From Burkholderia sp. Ax-1719 (GTDB lineage Bacteria; Pseudomonadota; Gammaproteobacteria; Burkholderiales; Burkholderiaceae), in assembly GCF_011753055.1 (NCBI RefSeq), contig NZ_VWWJ01000002.1:492859-556858 (forward strand): 64,000 nucleotides of DNA. Direction: 5' to 3'. Under the pieces are notes generated by a model, which had not been told where the DNA came from, made no database searches, and saw only the letters and a list, made by a program, of their open reading frames with translations. Positions 41,970 through 50,550 of this stretch are shown here, piece by piece (the stretch's first letter is position 1; each line of letters opens with the position of its first letter). Made by a program: the position numbers and the translations under genes.

Positions 41970-42854
41970 TTAAACGGCGGCCAGCATCTGCTCAGCGAAT
42001 ACTTCGCCCGTGCGCGCAGCGGCGGCGGTCATGATGTCGAGATTGCCCGCGTAGCGCGGCAGATAATCGCCCAGCCCCGCGACTTCCATGAATACGGACA
42101 CGCGCTTGCCATCGAATACGGGGCCGTTTTTTAGGGTGTAACCGGGCACGTAACGCTGCACTTCCTCGACCATCTTCTGCACCGATGCCGCGATGGCTTC
42201 GACGTCCGGCTCATCGACGGTCAGGCAATGGATGGTGTCGCGCATGATGAGCGGCGGCTCGGCGGGATTGATGACGATGATCGCCTTGCCGCGCTGGGCG
42301 CCGCCCACCGTTTCGATGGCGCGCGCCGTGGTGCGCGTGAATTCGTCGATGTTCTTGCGCGTGCCGGGGCCCACCGAGCGCGACGACACCGTGGCGACGA
42401 TTTCTCCATAAGCCACCGGCTGCACACGTGCCACGGCGTGCACGATGGGGATCGTCGCCTGGCCGCCGCAGGTGACCATGTTGACGTTGAGCGTATCGGC
42501 CAGATGCTCGCCCAGGTTCACGGGCGGCACGCAGAACGGGCCGATTGCGGCCGGCGTCAGGTCGATCACACGCACGCCGTGCGCGGTGAGTTTGTCGGAG
42601 TGCTCTTTGTGGACGTAGGCGGAAGTCGCGTCGAAAGCGATGCGGATGCCGTCCGCCTGTAGATGCGGAATCAGCCCGTCAATACCATCGGCGGTAGTCT
42701 TGAGGCCGAGCGCCTGGGCGCGGGCGAGTCCTTCGGAGGAGGGATCGACGCCAACCATCCATACTGGATCAAGTACGTTGCTGCGGCGCAATTTGTAGAG
42801 CAGATCGGTGCCGATATTGCCGGGGCCGATCAGCGCGCATGGAATCTTGCTCAT
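41970..42854 (-). CDS. tesF: Acylating acetaldehyde/propanal dehydrogenase (TesF/HsaG)
   Basis: A 294-residue CoA-acylating aldehyde dehydrogenase. The NAD site is [16 protein letters not shown] (~residue 10), the nucleophile is Cys in [16 protein letters not shown] (~residue 129), and [15 protein letters not shown] is a known family landmark near 220. It turns the aldehyde made by TesG into acyl-CoA. The two enzymes form a channel complex in meta-cleavage pathways, and the genes are separated by 28 bases here. It lies 60 bases after tesE. Confidence 0.9.
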   Translation of the reverse strand: MSKIPCALIGPGNIGTDLLYKLRRSNVLDPVWMVGVDPSSEGLARAQALGLKTTADGIDGLIPHLQADGIRIAFDATSAYVHKEHSDKLTAHGVRVIDLTPAAIGPFCVPPVNLGEHLADTLNVNMVTCGGQATIPIVHAVARVQPVAYGEIVATVSSRSVGPGTRKNIDEFTRTTARAIETVGGAQRGKAIIVINPAEPPLIMRDTIHCLTVDEPDVEAIAASVQKMVEEVQRYVPGYTLKNGPVFDGKRVSVFMEVAGLGDYLPRYAGNLDIMTAAAARTGEVFAEQMLAAV

Positions 42855-42914
42855 GGGATGTCCTTGTTGAAGCAGTTTTCAGATCATTCGGATAGCTAAT
42901 TGCATAGCCGTGAA

Positions 42915-43697
42915 TCAGACGAAGCTCACCTCACAGCCGCCGATTCCTTCGATACGCATTGAAAGACGGTCGCCTGCTGTGACGGGAATCAGCGCGGCAA
43001 GCGCACCGGATAGCACGACTTCGCCCGCAAGCAAGGGCATACCCAGTTCGCCTAAGGTGTTGGCAAGCCACGCCACGGCGTCGGCGGGATGGCCCAGCGC
43101 GGCCGCGCCTACGCCTTCGCCAGCATTTGCGCCGTTTTTCTCGATACGCATCTGACACGCGGCCAGATCGACGGCATGTGGGGGAACGCGCTCGGGGCCG
43201 AGCACATAAACGCCGCTCGATGCGTTGTCTGCCACGGTGTCGCCGATGCGGATGGCCCAGTCGCGGATACGCGAATCGACGATTTCGAAGCACGCGCCCA
43301 CTGCTTCGGTGGCATCCAGCACTTCAGTACGGTCAACGCCCGGCCCGCGCAGATCACGGCGCAGATAGAAAGCGATTTCACCTTCGGCGCGCGGCTGGAT
43401 CAGCGTATCGGCGCGAATCGCCGCGCCACTCTCGTGGTGCATGCCGGAGAGCAGCATGCCGAAGTCGGGCTGGCGCACGTCGAGCATGTCCTGCACGGCC
43501 TGGCTCGTCACGCCGATCTTCTTGCCCACCACGGTTTCGCCAGCCGCGACGCGGCGCGCGATGTAGTGCTGCTGGATGCGGTACGCGTCGGCGAGCGGCA
43601 GGGCGTTCAGGCGCGAAGTGAGTGGCGCGATGGGCGCGCGCTCGCGCCAGGCAGCGTAGAGCGCGTCGCCCAGCGCGGCGAGTTGGGCTGAAGTCAT
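42915..43697 (-). CDS. tesE: 2-hydroxyhexa-2,4-dienoate hydratase (TesE/HsaE)
   Basis: A 260-residue member of the 2-keto-4-pentenoate hydratase family, hydrating the dienol acid released by HsaD from ring A. Landmarks are PLADAYRIQQHYIARRVAAGETVVGKKIGVTSQAVQ, QPDFGMLLSGMHHESG, RAEGEIAFYLRRDLRG with two acidic metal ligands (Glu-x-Glu type) and C-terminal GMPLLAGEVVLSGALAALIPV. The product goes to TesG and TesF. It follows the DUF1329 gene after a 78-base gap with a hairpin. Confidence 0.88.
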   Translation of the reverse strand: MTSAQLAALGDALYAAWRERAPIAPLTSRLNALPLADAYRIQQHYIARRVAAGETVVGKKIGVTSQAVQDMLDVRQPDFGMLLSGMHHESGAAIRADTLIQPRAEGEIAFYLRRDLRGPGVDRTEVLDATEAVGACFEIVDSRIRDWAIRIGDTVADNASSGVYVLGPERVPPHAVDLAACQMRIEKNGANAGEGVGAAALGHPADAVAWLANTLGELGMPLLAGEVVLSGALAALIPVTAGDRLSMRIEGIGGCEVSFV

Positions 43698-43726
43698 GGC
43701 AATGGAATCGGATGAAAAGAGGAGAG

Positions 43727-43755
43727 CGCCCGCCGTGCGCGATGGCAGGCGGGCG
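43727..43755 (-). terminator. Hairpin between DUF1329 and tesE
   Basis: An 8-base inverted repeat, CGCCCGCC (43727-43734) and GGCGGGCG (43748-43755), with a 13-base loop. On the minus strand it is followed by CTCTCCTCTTTTC, only loosely T-rich. It probably attenuates or protects mRNA between the envelope genes and tesE rather than ending the operon, since no other promoter is obvious for tesEFG. Confidence 0.4.
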
Positions 43756-43775
43756 TGTTGAACGCAGGGCGAGAC

Positions 43776-45155
43776 CTAGACGCCGTCGCCGCGAATTGCA
43801 TCGGGCGAGTAGTACGCCTCGTTGGTTTGCGTGGTGGGCGTGAGGTTCGGCATCGGCTCCTGATTGGTCAGTCGGTCCGCGTAATACGCACCCGAAATCA
43901 GGTCGTGATAGAACACCGAGGTCGAATAAAACGTCTTCGCATCGAACGCGTAGAGCGTGGGCGCAAAGTTGGTGCGCCAGAGCGTGCCGCGTGCGTCGTA
44001 GTTGTCGGCGGCCACGGCGTTCCAGGTGTCTTCGTCGAGATACAGCACGCGCTTGGCGTACTGATGGCGGTAGCCGGACTTGAGCGTGGCTTCGAGCACC
44101 CACACGCGATGCAGCTCGAAGCGCATGGTCTGCATGTCTTCATGCCCCTTGGTAAGCAGCGTCGTATATTTGATCGACGGGTCCATCATGCGGTAGTTGT
44201 CGTACGGCACGTAGATTTCGCGCTTGCCCGCGATCTTCCAGTCGTAACGCTCGCCCGAGCCGTTGAAGAGACGGTCGTCGTCCACGGTGCGGAAGCCGCC
44301 CGGGCCTTCCGGCTGATCGAAACCAAATTCAGGCGACTGGCGCACACGCCGCGTGCCGGGGTTATACGACCATGTGCGACGCGTGTCCGAGCCTTCCTGA
44401 TCCCACATTTCGTAGCCCGTAATAATGGTGCCGCGATCCGAAAGCGGCAGCATCGTGGTCTGGCGGAAGAAGCTGCGGCCATTGAGCTTGTTGTCGGACT
44501 GGAAGGGCACCGTGGCGCGCGGTCCGTAGATCGAATATTGGACTTTGCCCCAGGCGATATTGCCGTCCGGATAAACCACGGCCTGATCGTAGGTGGCGTT
44601 TTCCGATTCGATCATCGAAGCGAAACGCAAATTCCACATTGCCTCCACGCCGGTCTTTGGCACCGGGAACGGTGTGACGGGCGGGAAATCCTTCAGGCCG
44701 TTCTGGTCCTTCGTCATCACCGTATTGGGCGCGTAGGTCTGGATAGCCTTGTACACGGCGTCCGGATAGGCGAAGTCGCGATGGCTCGGATACACCGTGA
44801 TCTTGAAGGTATCCGGATACTTCTTGAAGAGCGCTTTTTCGCCGTCGGTCAGACGGGCCGCATATTGCTGCATGTTTTGCGCGGTGATAGTAAAGAGCGG
44901 CTTGTCGCTCGCGTAAGGATCAGGGTAGCGCTCACCGGGTTTGTAGTTGACGCCTGCGGGCGCGCCTACGTATTTGCCGGTCCAGGCGGGGATGCTGCCG
45001 TCCGCATTGCCGGCGCGCTCGGCGCCCATTGGCGTGAGCGTGCTGTCGAGTTTGGCGAGATCCGCGGCGCTGGTTTTCGCCAGCGATCCGGCGGCAAGCG
45101 CAACGCCTGCTGCGAGGGCGCAGACTTGCAGGGCGTGATGAAGGGTTCTGCTCAT
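43776..45155 (-). CDS. DUF1329 outer-membrane-associated protein
   Basis: A 459-residue exported protein of the DUF1329 family. The signal peptide is MSRTLHHALQVCALAAGVAL with cleavage near residue 28. I chose the ATG at 45155, with AGAGGA upstream; an ATG two codons earlier would sit directly on that site. Family regions include LTPMGAERAGNADGSIPAWTGKY near the N terminus and GERYDWKIAGKREIYVPYDNYR late. LolA/LolB-like folds have been suggested for the family. DUF1329 and DUF1302 genes are often paired in loci for hydrophobic growth substrates, as here. A part in carrying steroid through the envelope is inference. Confidence 0.82.
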   Translation of the reverse strand: MSRTLHHALQVCALAAGVALAAGSLAKTSAADLAKLDSTLTPMGAERAGNADGSIPAWTGKYVGAPAGVNYKPGERYPDPYASDKPLFTITAQNMQQYAARLTDGEKALFKKYPDTFKITVYPSHRDFAYPDAVYKAIQTYAPNTVMTKDQNGLKDFPPVTPFPVPKTGVEAMWNLRFASMIESENATYDQAVVYPDGNIAWGKVQYSIYGPRATVPFQSDNKLNGRSFFRQTTMLPLSDRGTIITGYEMWDQEGSDTRRTWSYNPGTRRVRQSPEFGFDQPEGPGGFRTVDDDRLFNGSGERYDWKIAGKREIYVPYDNYRMMDPSIKYTTLLTKGHEDMQTMRFELHRVWVLEATLKSGYRHQYAKRVLYLDEDTWNAVAADNYDARGTLWRTNFAPTLYAFDAKTFYSTSVFYHDLISGAYYADRLTNQEPMPNLTPTTQTNEAYYSPDAIRGDGV

Positions 45156-45189
45156 GACCATTCCTCTTGCAGTGAAAATACGGCGGTAT

Positions 45190-46752
45190 TCAGAAGGAGT
45201 ACGTAGCGGTGGCGAGAACATAATCGCGATCCGCGAGCGGGCGCAGGGTGGGATTCGGCGTGCCCAGGAACTTCGCGTAGACGAGCGAGAGTTTGAGATT
45301 CGAGAGGCGCGTGAAATCGACGCCTACCGTCACACGATGGTCGCCCACGCCAGTGAGCGAACCGAGTGCGCCGGACAGTGCCGTTGTGCCAGTGAAGTCA
45401 TCGGAATAGGTGAGCGGCACGTCCATATCCCAGCCGTTAAACACGTTCTTGTAGCTGAGCGTCCAGGCCACTTCAAAAGCGGCGGCGTTGCGGGTGTTCG
45501 CAAGCGTGGTCGAACCGTTGACGGGTGTGACGTTGCCGGTGTGCACATACGAGACTTCCGCGACCAGCGTTTGTGATGCGGCGAGGAAGGTCGGCCCGAT
45601 CGAATAGATCGCCGAGAGATTCGATTGCCAGACATCGCCACGCGTGGCCGTCGCGCCGGTGGGCGCATTCACGAGCACGGCCGCGCCCTGGCGATACGAC
45701 GTTTCGCCTGCGATATTCACGCCCGCTGCTTCGGTCGAAAAGCTCAGGCCTGTGAGCTTGATGTGATCGAAATACTTTTGCTGATACTGGAGCGTTGGGT
45801 AATAGCTGAATACAACGCTCGGATTCATGTCGTTGTAGTGCAGGTAATACGCGCCGATTTCCGTATCGCCGAATACACGCCAGCGCGCGCCAATACCCCA
45901 TTGATCGTTATTGTTCGGCTTGATGTCCGCGCCGCGCGGAATCAGCGTGCCGCCTGGCCCGATGAGGAATTGCGCGCCCGGTCCCGTGATATCCGAATAG
46001 CTGAAATAGCTGCCCGGCGCAGTGAGATCGTTGTGCTCGAACGCGAATTGCCAGTAACCGAGCACGCTGAAATTATTGGCCAGCTGCCATTGCGCCGAAA
46101 TCTGCGGAACGGGCAGCAGAATGTCCTTCACTTCGGCCCCGGCGACATACGATTTGGTGGCGTCCGCAGGGCCTTGCGCGCCTGCGATATTCGGGAAGAA
46201 CACGCTTTCGCCCCATGCCAGCACCTGATCGCCCACCTTCACATTGAGGTTGGTCTTGCCGATGTGGAAGGTGTTGTACGCATAGGCCGCAAGCAGTTGC
46301 GGACGCGCGCCGGCCCAATAGCTGGTGTCACCGGTGAACTGGTTGTAGACGCCCGAGTGATTCACGGTATCCGGCGCGTCGTTGTAATTCGGGCGATGGT
46401 AGACCTGATCGTAGAACGCATCGGCACGCACGAAGACGCCCCAGTCGTCGTGCTTCAGATTGACTTCGCCGAGGATATTGGCCTGATTCTGCATCAGCTT
46501 GCCGGACTTGAAATTGCGATCGCCGTCGTCGCCATTGATGTTGTCCGGCGCCAGCAAATTGCCGCTCGGCGCGCGCGTCCGCATGCCCAGTCCATAGCCG
46601 ATCGTGAAGTTGTAGTCGAGCGTGGTGTCCGCGCCGAACGCGATCGTGTCGCCCGCCCAGGCCGGAGCCGCAGCGCTCACGCATGCCGCTGCGAGCGCGA
46701 GCCGGCAGGCGGCGTTGATGGGGCGTAATGCGCGCGGGGTGTCGATTCTCAT
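45190..46752 (-). CDS. DUF1302 putative outer-membrane beta-barrel
   Basis: A 520-residue exported protein with a signal peptide (~residues 1-33, ending AAPAWA). It shows alternating hydrophobic strands through most of its length and ends in Phe (LATATYSF), the usual C-terminal signature for insertion of outer-membrane barrels. This fits the DUF1302 family. It is the first gene of the leftward operon and lies 34 bases before DUF1329. GAGGAG precedes its ATG. Its promoter has the shared operator. A channel for steroid uptake is plausible, but substrate and direction are not visible. Confidence 0.82.
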   Translation of the reverse strand: MRIDTPRALRPINAACRLALAAACVSAAAPAWAGDTIAFGADTTLDYNFTIGYGLGMRTRAPSGNLLAPDNINGDDGDRNFKSGKLMQNQANILGEVNLKHDDWGVFVRADAFYDQVYHRPNYNDAPDTVNHSGVYNQFTGDTSYWAGARPQLLAAYAYNTFHIGKTNLNVKVGDQVLAWGESVFFPNIAGAQGPADATKSYVAGAEVKDILLPVPQISAQWQLANNFSVLGYWQFAFEHNDLTAPGSYFSYSDITGPGAQFLIGPGGTLIPRGADIKPNNNDQWGIGARWRVFGDTEIGAYYLHYNDMNPSVVFSYYPTLQYQQKYFDHIKLTGLSFSTEAAGVNIAGETSYRQGAAVLVNAPTGATATRGDVWQSNLSAIYSIGPTFLAASQTLVAEVSYVHTGNVTPVNGSTTLANTRNAAAFEVAWTLSYKNVFNGWDMDVPLTYSDDFTGTTALSGALGSLTGVGDHRVTVGVDFTRLSNLKLSLVYAKFLGTPNPTLRPLADRDYVLATATYSF

Positions 46753-46827
46753 TGCGTCTCCTCTGAGGCTCCGTTGTGGTTTTGTTGTGGCTTCGTTGTG
46801 GCGTTGCAGTGGCGTTCAGGTGCTCAG

Positions 46828-46871
46828 AGGTTAGGGGCCACGCGTGCGGCGAGAATCGTCAAAACGGACTA
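46828..46871 (-). promoter_or_regulatory. Steroid-locus operator plus -10, upstream of DUF1302-tesEFG operon
   Basis: The minus strand reads TAGTCC-GTTT-TGACGATT (46871 to 46854), one base off the consensus at each end of the second half. TAACCT (46833-46828) follows exactly 20 bases downstream as -10. The ATG of the DUF1302 gene is about 75 bases further. Confidence 0.62.
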
Positions 46872-46919
46872 GCTGATTCCCCTCAGTCCGGTTTTGCAGT
46901 GCTGACCATTGACGTGTGC

Positions 46920-47720
46920 TTATGCACGCTCGAAGACCTTGCCTGCGGAAGTCGCCGAGAGAAAGGCAGGCACTTCGCCGCCGCCTTCCAGCACGAGATT
47001 CGCGCCCGATGCATATGACGCGTAGCCGGAAGCGAGAAAGAGACACGCATGTGCGACGTCGTCGGGCGTGGCGAGACGTCCGGCGGGCACGGTCGCCGCC
47101 GCTGCCTGCAGACCTTCTTCGCCGACGTGGTCGGCGGTGGCCGAATCGGTTTGCACGAGGCTGGGGCTGACGGCGGCTACGCGCACCTTGGGCGCCCATT
47201 CCACTGCGAGCGAGCGCACAGCGTTGAGCACACCCGCCTTGGCCGCGCCATAAGCGGCGGTTCCGGGCGACGCACGCAAAGCGCTCACGCTGCCGACAAA
47301 CAGCAGCACGCCGCCCTCGGCCTGGCGCTGCATTACGGCGTTGGCGCGCTGCGCGAGCCAGAGCGGCGCGATCAGGTTCAAGCGGATCACGGACTCCGTA
47401 AAGCGCGGTGAAGCTTGCGCGGCGAGCGCGAAAGGCGCGCCGCCCGCGTTGCTTACGACCACGTCGAGACGGCCGGTTTCGGCTTCGATACGGGTGATAA
47501 GGGCGTCAATGGCGTCGATATCGCGCACATCGGCGGCGATGACGCGGAGCGGGTTGGGAGTGATGTCCTGAGCGGTATCGGGCACGCTGCGACCGCAGAC
47601 ATAGACGATTGCGCCAGCAAGACGAAACGCCTGCGCGATGGCTGCGCCGATGCCGCGCGTGCCGCCCGTCACGAGCACGGTTTTACCGCTGAAACTGCCG
47701 CTCAAATCGAAACTTGTCAT
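46920..47720 (-). CDS. Short-chain dehydrogenase/reductase, possible hydroxysteroid dehydrogenase
   Basis: A 266-residue SDR with the NAD(P) site TGGTRGIGAAIAQAFRLAG, SNAGG in place of NNAG, Ser in VGSVSALRASPG, the YxxxK pair in AYGAAKAGVLNA, and PSLVQTDSATA. Such enzymes oxidise or reduce secondary alcohols; in a steroid locus 3alpha-, 7alpha- or 12alpha-hydroxysteroid dehydrogenase activity is possible, but substrate cannot be read. It is transcribed leftward, divergent from hsaD. The operator at 47782 is oriented to hsaD yet could serve both. Confidence 0.75.
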   Translation of the reverse strand: MTSFDLSGSFSGKTVLVTGGTRGIGAAIAQAFRLAGAIVYVCGRSVPDTAQDITPNPLRVIAADVRDIDAIDALITRIEAETGRLDVVVSNAGGAPFALAAQASPRFTESVIRLNLIAPLWLAQRANAVMQRQAEGGVLLFVGSVSALRASPGTAAYGAAKAGVLNAVRSLAVEWAPKVRVAAVSPSLVQTDSATADHVGEEGLQAAAATVPAGRLATPDDVAHACLFLASGYASYASGANLVLEGGGEVPAFLSATSAGKVFERA

Positions 47721-47781
47721 GGCCTGACTCCGTGGAAAGAAGGACCGAGGCCGATGGTAGAGAAAAGCCCGGGTGGCTTCT

Positions 47782-47825
47782 TAGTCTGAAAAGACGATGC
47801 GGCGCGTGCTCGCGCCCTTGATGAT
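47782..47825 (+). promoter_or_regulatory. Steroid-locus operator plus -10, upstream of hsaD
   Basis: TAGTCT-GAAA-AGACGATG (47782-47799) is followed after exactly 20 bases by GATGAT (47820-47825). The two half sites form AGTCT-N4-AGACG, a compensated inverted repeat (TCT with AGA instead of TCC with GGA). It lies 115 bases before the hsaD ATG. Confidence 0.65.
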
Positions 47826-47914
47826 CGACCACAGACCGGTTCCGCGAAGACGCGCCCGAGATCCGGTCACGCAAACGATCGAGAACGATCCGCAAAATCA
47901 GGAGACATGCGCGC

Positions 47915-48802
47915 ATGACCTCGAACACTGCCTTGCCCGCTGGTGCCATTGGCGCTTTCACCGATGCCCCCGGCGGCCTGAAACTGCATCATTTCGAAGC
48001 CGGCAGCGGCGAGCCCGTGGTATTTATCCACGGCAGCGGCCCGGGTGCGAGCGGCATCAGCAATTTCCGCCATAACTATCCGCAGTTCGCAGCGGCTGGA
48101 TACCGCGTTATCGTGGTGGACCTGCCCGGCTACGGCGCATCGTCGAAACCGGCCGATGCGCACTACACGCTCGACTATTTCGTCGTGGCATTGCGCGCGC
48201 AATTGAACGCGCTGGGCGTGGGCCGCGCCACGCTGCTCGGCAATTCGCTGGGCGGCGCGATCGCGCTCAAGTACGCGCTCGACTACCCGGACGACGTGGC
48301 GGCGCTGATCATGATGGCGCCGGGCGGCGTGGAGGAGCGCGAGACCTACTTCCGCATGGAAGGCATCCAGAAGATGGTGACGTTGTTCACCAATCGTCAG
48401 ATGAACCGGCAGACGATGCGTTATCTGCTGGAACTGCTGGTGCACGACCGTGCGCTCGTCACCGACGCGCTGGTGGAAGAACGCCTGAAAGTGTGCGAAA
48501 CGCAACCGCCCGAAGTGCTTTCTACGATGCGCGTGCCCAATCTCACGGAGCGACTGGCGGAACTGCGCTGCCCGGTGCTGGGTTTCTGGGGCACCAATGA
48601 CCGCTTCAATCCGGTGAGCGGCGCGATGCATTTCCTCGAACACTGCGAGGACGCGCGCTTCGTGCTGATGAATCGCTGCGGACACTGGGTAATGGTGGAG
48701 CACCGCGACTATTTCAATCGCGAGTGCCTGGATTTTCTGGCCGATCTTCACGCCGATAAAGGCGTTGAGAGCACCGAACATAACGACAAGGAGACAGCAT
48801 GA
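47915..48802 (+). CDS. hsaD: Meta-cleavage product hydrolase (HsaD/TesD-like)
   Basis: A 295-residue alpha/beta hydrolase that splits the C-C bond of the ring-A meta-cleavage product. The oxyanion stretch is HGSGPGASG (~residue 39), the nucleophile is Ser111 in GNSLGG, and the other triad members are Asp229 (GTNDRFNP) and His257 (CGHWVMVEH). HGSGPGxxG and the triad spacing are those of C-C hydrolases of the BphD/HsaD group. It releases the HIP-type acid and the dienol acid used by tesE. It overlaps the next SDR gene by four bases (ATGA). Confidence 0.92.
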   Translation: MTSNTALPAGAIGAFTDAPGGLKLHHFEAGSGEPVVFIHGSGPGASGISNFRHNYPQFAAAGYRVIVVDLPGYGASSKPADAHYTLDYFVVALRAQLNALGVGRATLLGNSLGGAIALKYALDYPDDVAALIMMAPGGVEERETYFRMEGIQKMVTLFTNRQMNRQTMRYLLELLVHDRALVTDALVEERLKVCETQPPEVLSTMRVPNLTERLAELRCPVLGFWGTNDRFNPVSGAMHFLEHCEDARFVLMNRCGHWVMVEHRDYFNRECLDFLADLHADKGVESTEHNDKETA

Positions 48803-49593
48803 GCAACCTGCAGGCAATCACGCAACAGCTATTCGACATGAGCGGCAAAGTGGCCGCAATTACGGGCGCAGCGCGTGGTATTGGCGCGCAGACGGCGCGT
48901 ACATTGGCATCGGCGGGCGCTGCTGTGGCGGTGCTGGATGTGTCGCCGCATGGTGAGGAACTGGCGGCCGAAATTGTGGCGGCGGGCGGGAAGGCGTATT
49001 TCTGGAAGCTCGATGTTACTCAGGAAGCTGAGGTTCAGCGTGTGTTTGGGGAGATTGTCGCGAGGTTTGGAAGGCTTGATGCGCTGGTGAACAACGCCGG
49101 TATTGAAGGGGCTAATTTACCTACGCATCAGATGTCGCTTGAGCAGTGGCGTGCTGTGATGGATGTGAATGTGACGGGTGTTTTTCTTTGCACCAAGCAT
49201 GCGATTCCTGCTTTGCAGGAGGCGGGTGGTGGGGCGATCGTGAATGTCTCCTCGATGTATGGGCTGGTGGGTGGACCGGATGTGCCGGCTTATCATGCTT
49301 CGAAGGGCGCGGTGCGCTTGATGGCTAAAACCGATGCCATGCTTTATGCGGCGCAGAATATTCGGGCTAATTCGGTGCATCCTGGGTTTATTCGGACGCC
49401 TTTGCTGGAGGAGGCATTTCAGAAGCTGGGCGATCCTGAGCAGATCTTTGGGCAGATGAAGTTGATGGTGCCAATGGCTAAAATCGGTGATCCGCAGGAT
49501 ATTGCTGCTGGGATTCTTTATCTGGTTTCTCCTGCGGGGCGGTATGTTACTGGGGCGGAACTTGTTATTGATGGTGGGTATACCGCGCGTTGA
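48799..49593 (+). CDS. Short-chain dehydrogenase/reductase coupled to hsaD
   Basis: A 264-residue SDR with TGAARGIGAQTARTL (NAD site), NNAGIEGANLPTHQMS, Ser in NVSSMYGLVGG, the YxxxK pair in AYHASKGAVRLM, and PGFIRTPLL. It could act on 3-, 7-, 12- or 17-hydroxyls, but no close match is recognised. Its start overlaps the hsaD stop (ATGA), so it is under the hsaD operator. Codon use shifts to G- and T-ending codons in the second half, which approaches the repeat at 49615; the protein itself looks intact. Confidence 0.78.
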   Translation: MSNLQAITQQLFDMSGKVAAITGAARGIGAQTARTLASAGAAVAVLDVSPHGEELAAEIVAAGGKAYFWKLDVTQEAEVQRVFGEIVARFGRLDALVNNAGIEGANLPTHQMSLEQWRAVMDVNVTGVFLCTKHAIPALQEAGGGAIVNVSSMYGLVGGPDVPAYHASKGAVRLMAKTDAMLYAAQNIRANSVHPGFIRTPLLEEAFQKLGDPEQIFGQMKLMVPMAKIGDPQDIAAGILYLVSPAGRYVTGAELVIDGGYTAR

Positions 49594-49614
49594 TTTTTTG
49601 TTGGTTTTATGCTG

Positions 49615-50137
49615 GTCTTGGCATTTCCTTGATTTGTCTTCGGTATGCCAGGGTTGCCCCTGTGCGGGGCGGCACCCCCTTTTCTTTGCAGCGGCAAAGA
49701 AAAGGGGGGAAAAGAAAGCCGCTTAAACCGCCAGTGCTTCGCGGTACATCTACAGCCTTATAGCGGAGTGGCGCCCGGGCAGCGCCCGCATCACTCGCCC
49801 CACAACAGAGTGGAAACGCCCACACATCCGGGGGCGCAAGCGCCCCGTAGGGCATAACGCAAACCGCAGGTTTGCGCCTTCCCTCGCGTACCCAACCGTT
49901 GCGCGCGCAGCGAGCAACGGGATGTATGACTGCTTTGTCACTTCGTTATTGGGCAAGTGGTGCGAGCAATGCCCAGTCACCACTCTGTCAAACGATTAGT
50001 GGTGGACGGCGTCAGATTAGCGGTGTGAGCGGCTTTCTTTTGCCTACTTTTCTTTGCCGCGGCAAAGAAAAGTAGGTGCCGCCCCGCACAGGGGCAACAC
50101 TAATAGACCGACACGCTAACAAGGAAATGCCAACACC
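49615..50137. repeat. Intact ~520-base palindromic intergenic repeat (copy B)
   Basis: A 523-base element with outer ends GGCATTTCCTTGATTT (left) and its reverse complement CAAGGAAATGCCAACAC (right), and inner arms of about 45 bases (GTTGCCCCTGTGCGGGGCGG at 49652 and its reverse complement ending near 50098). The middle (~49700-50030) is largely conserved with copy C, including CTTCGTTATTGGGCAAGTGG and AGCGGTGTGAGCGGC. The only reading frames are short and unsupported. No transposase is present. It looks like a MITE-like or structured RNA/DNA element of the group's genomes; its nature is not known to me. Confidence 0.82.
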
Positions 50138-50172
50138 CCCCGAACACCAACCAAAAACATAAGGATACCAAA

Positions 50173-50550
50173 ATGAACAAAATGAAATCAGCCCTCGAAG
50201 AATACATAGCAGCATTCAACGCAGGCGACGCCCAACGCGTAATAGCGCTATTCGCCGCAGAGGCTACGATAGAAGACCCGGTAGGCACCCCTAAAAAACA
50301 CGGCATCGAAGAAATAAAAGCCTTCTACACCCACGCGACAAACTTAGGCGCACGCCTCGAACTCATAGCGCCCCCGCGCGGCTCCCACTCAAACGCCGCC
50401 ACCATCACCTTCAAAGTCCACATCCAGAGCGAGCAAGGCCCGGCCCACATCGACGTCACCGACGTCATGGAATTCAACGCCGAAGGCAAGATCACCAGCA
50501 TGCGCGCCTACTGGGGCCCGGACGACTACCACACCGCGAGCGCAACATGA
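50173..50550 (+). CDS. ksi: Steroid delta5-isomerase (ketosteroid isomerase)
   Basis: A 125-residue NTF2-fold isomerase. It aligns by eye with C. testosteroni ketosteroid isomerase: Tyr11 in EEYIAAFNAGD (Tyr14), Asp35 in ATIEDPVG (catalytic Asp38), and Asp97 in VTDVMEF (Asp99); FNAEGKITSMRAYWG also matches. It moves the 5,6 double bond to 4,5 in 3-ketosteroids made by 3beta-hydroxysteroid dehydrogenase. It starts 35 bases after repeat B and uses A- and C-ending codons throughout, unlike the rest of the locus. It overlaps the OYE gene by four bases (ATGA). No operator was seen upstream. Confidence 0.9.
   Translation: MNKMKSALEEYIAAFNAGDAQRVIALFAAEATIEDPVGTPKKHGIEEIKAFYTHATNLGARLELIAPPRGSHSNAATITFKVHIQSEQGPAHIDVTDVMEFNAEGKITSMRAYWGPDDYHTASAT

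Noticed and set aside
49645..50215. Short frames inside repeat copies B and C
   Set aside because: They are not conserved as protein between copies, change frame at indels, and lie in palindromic arms.
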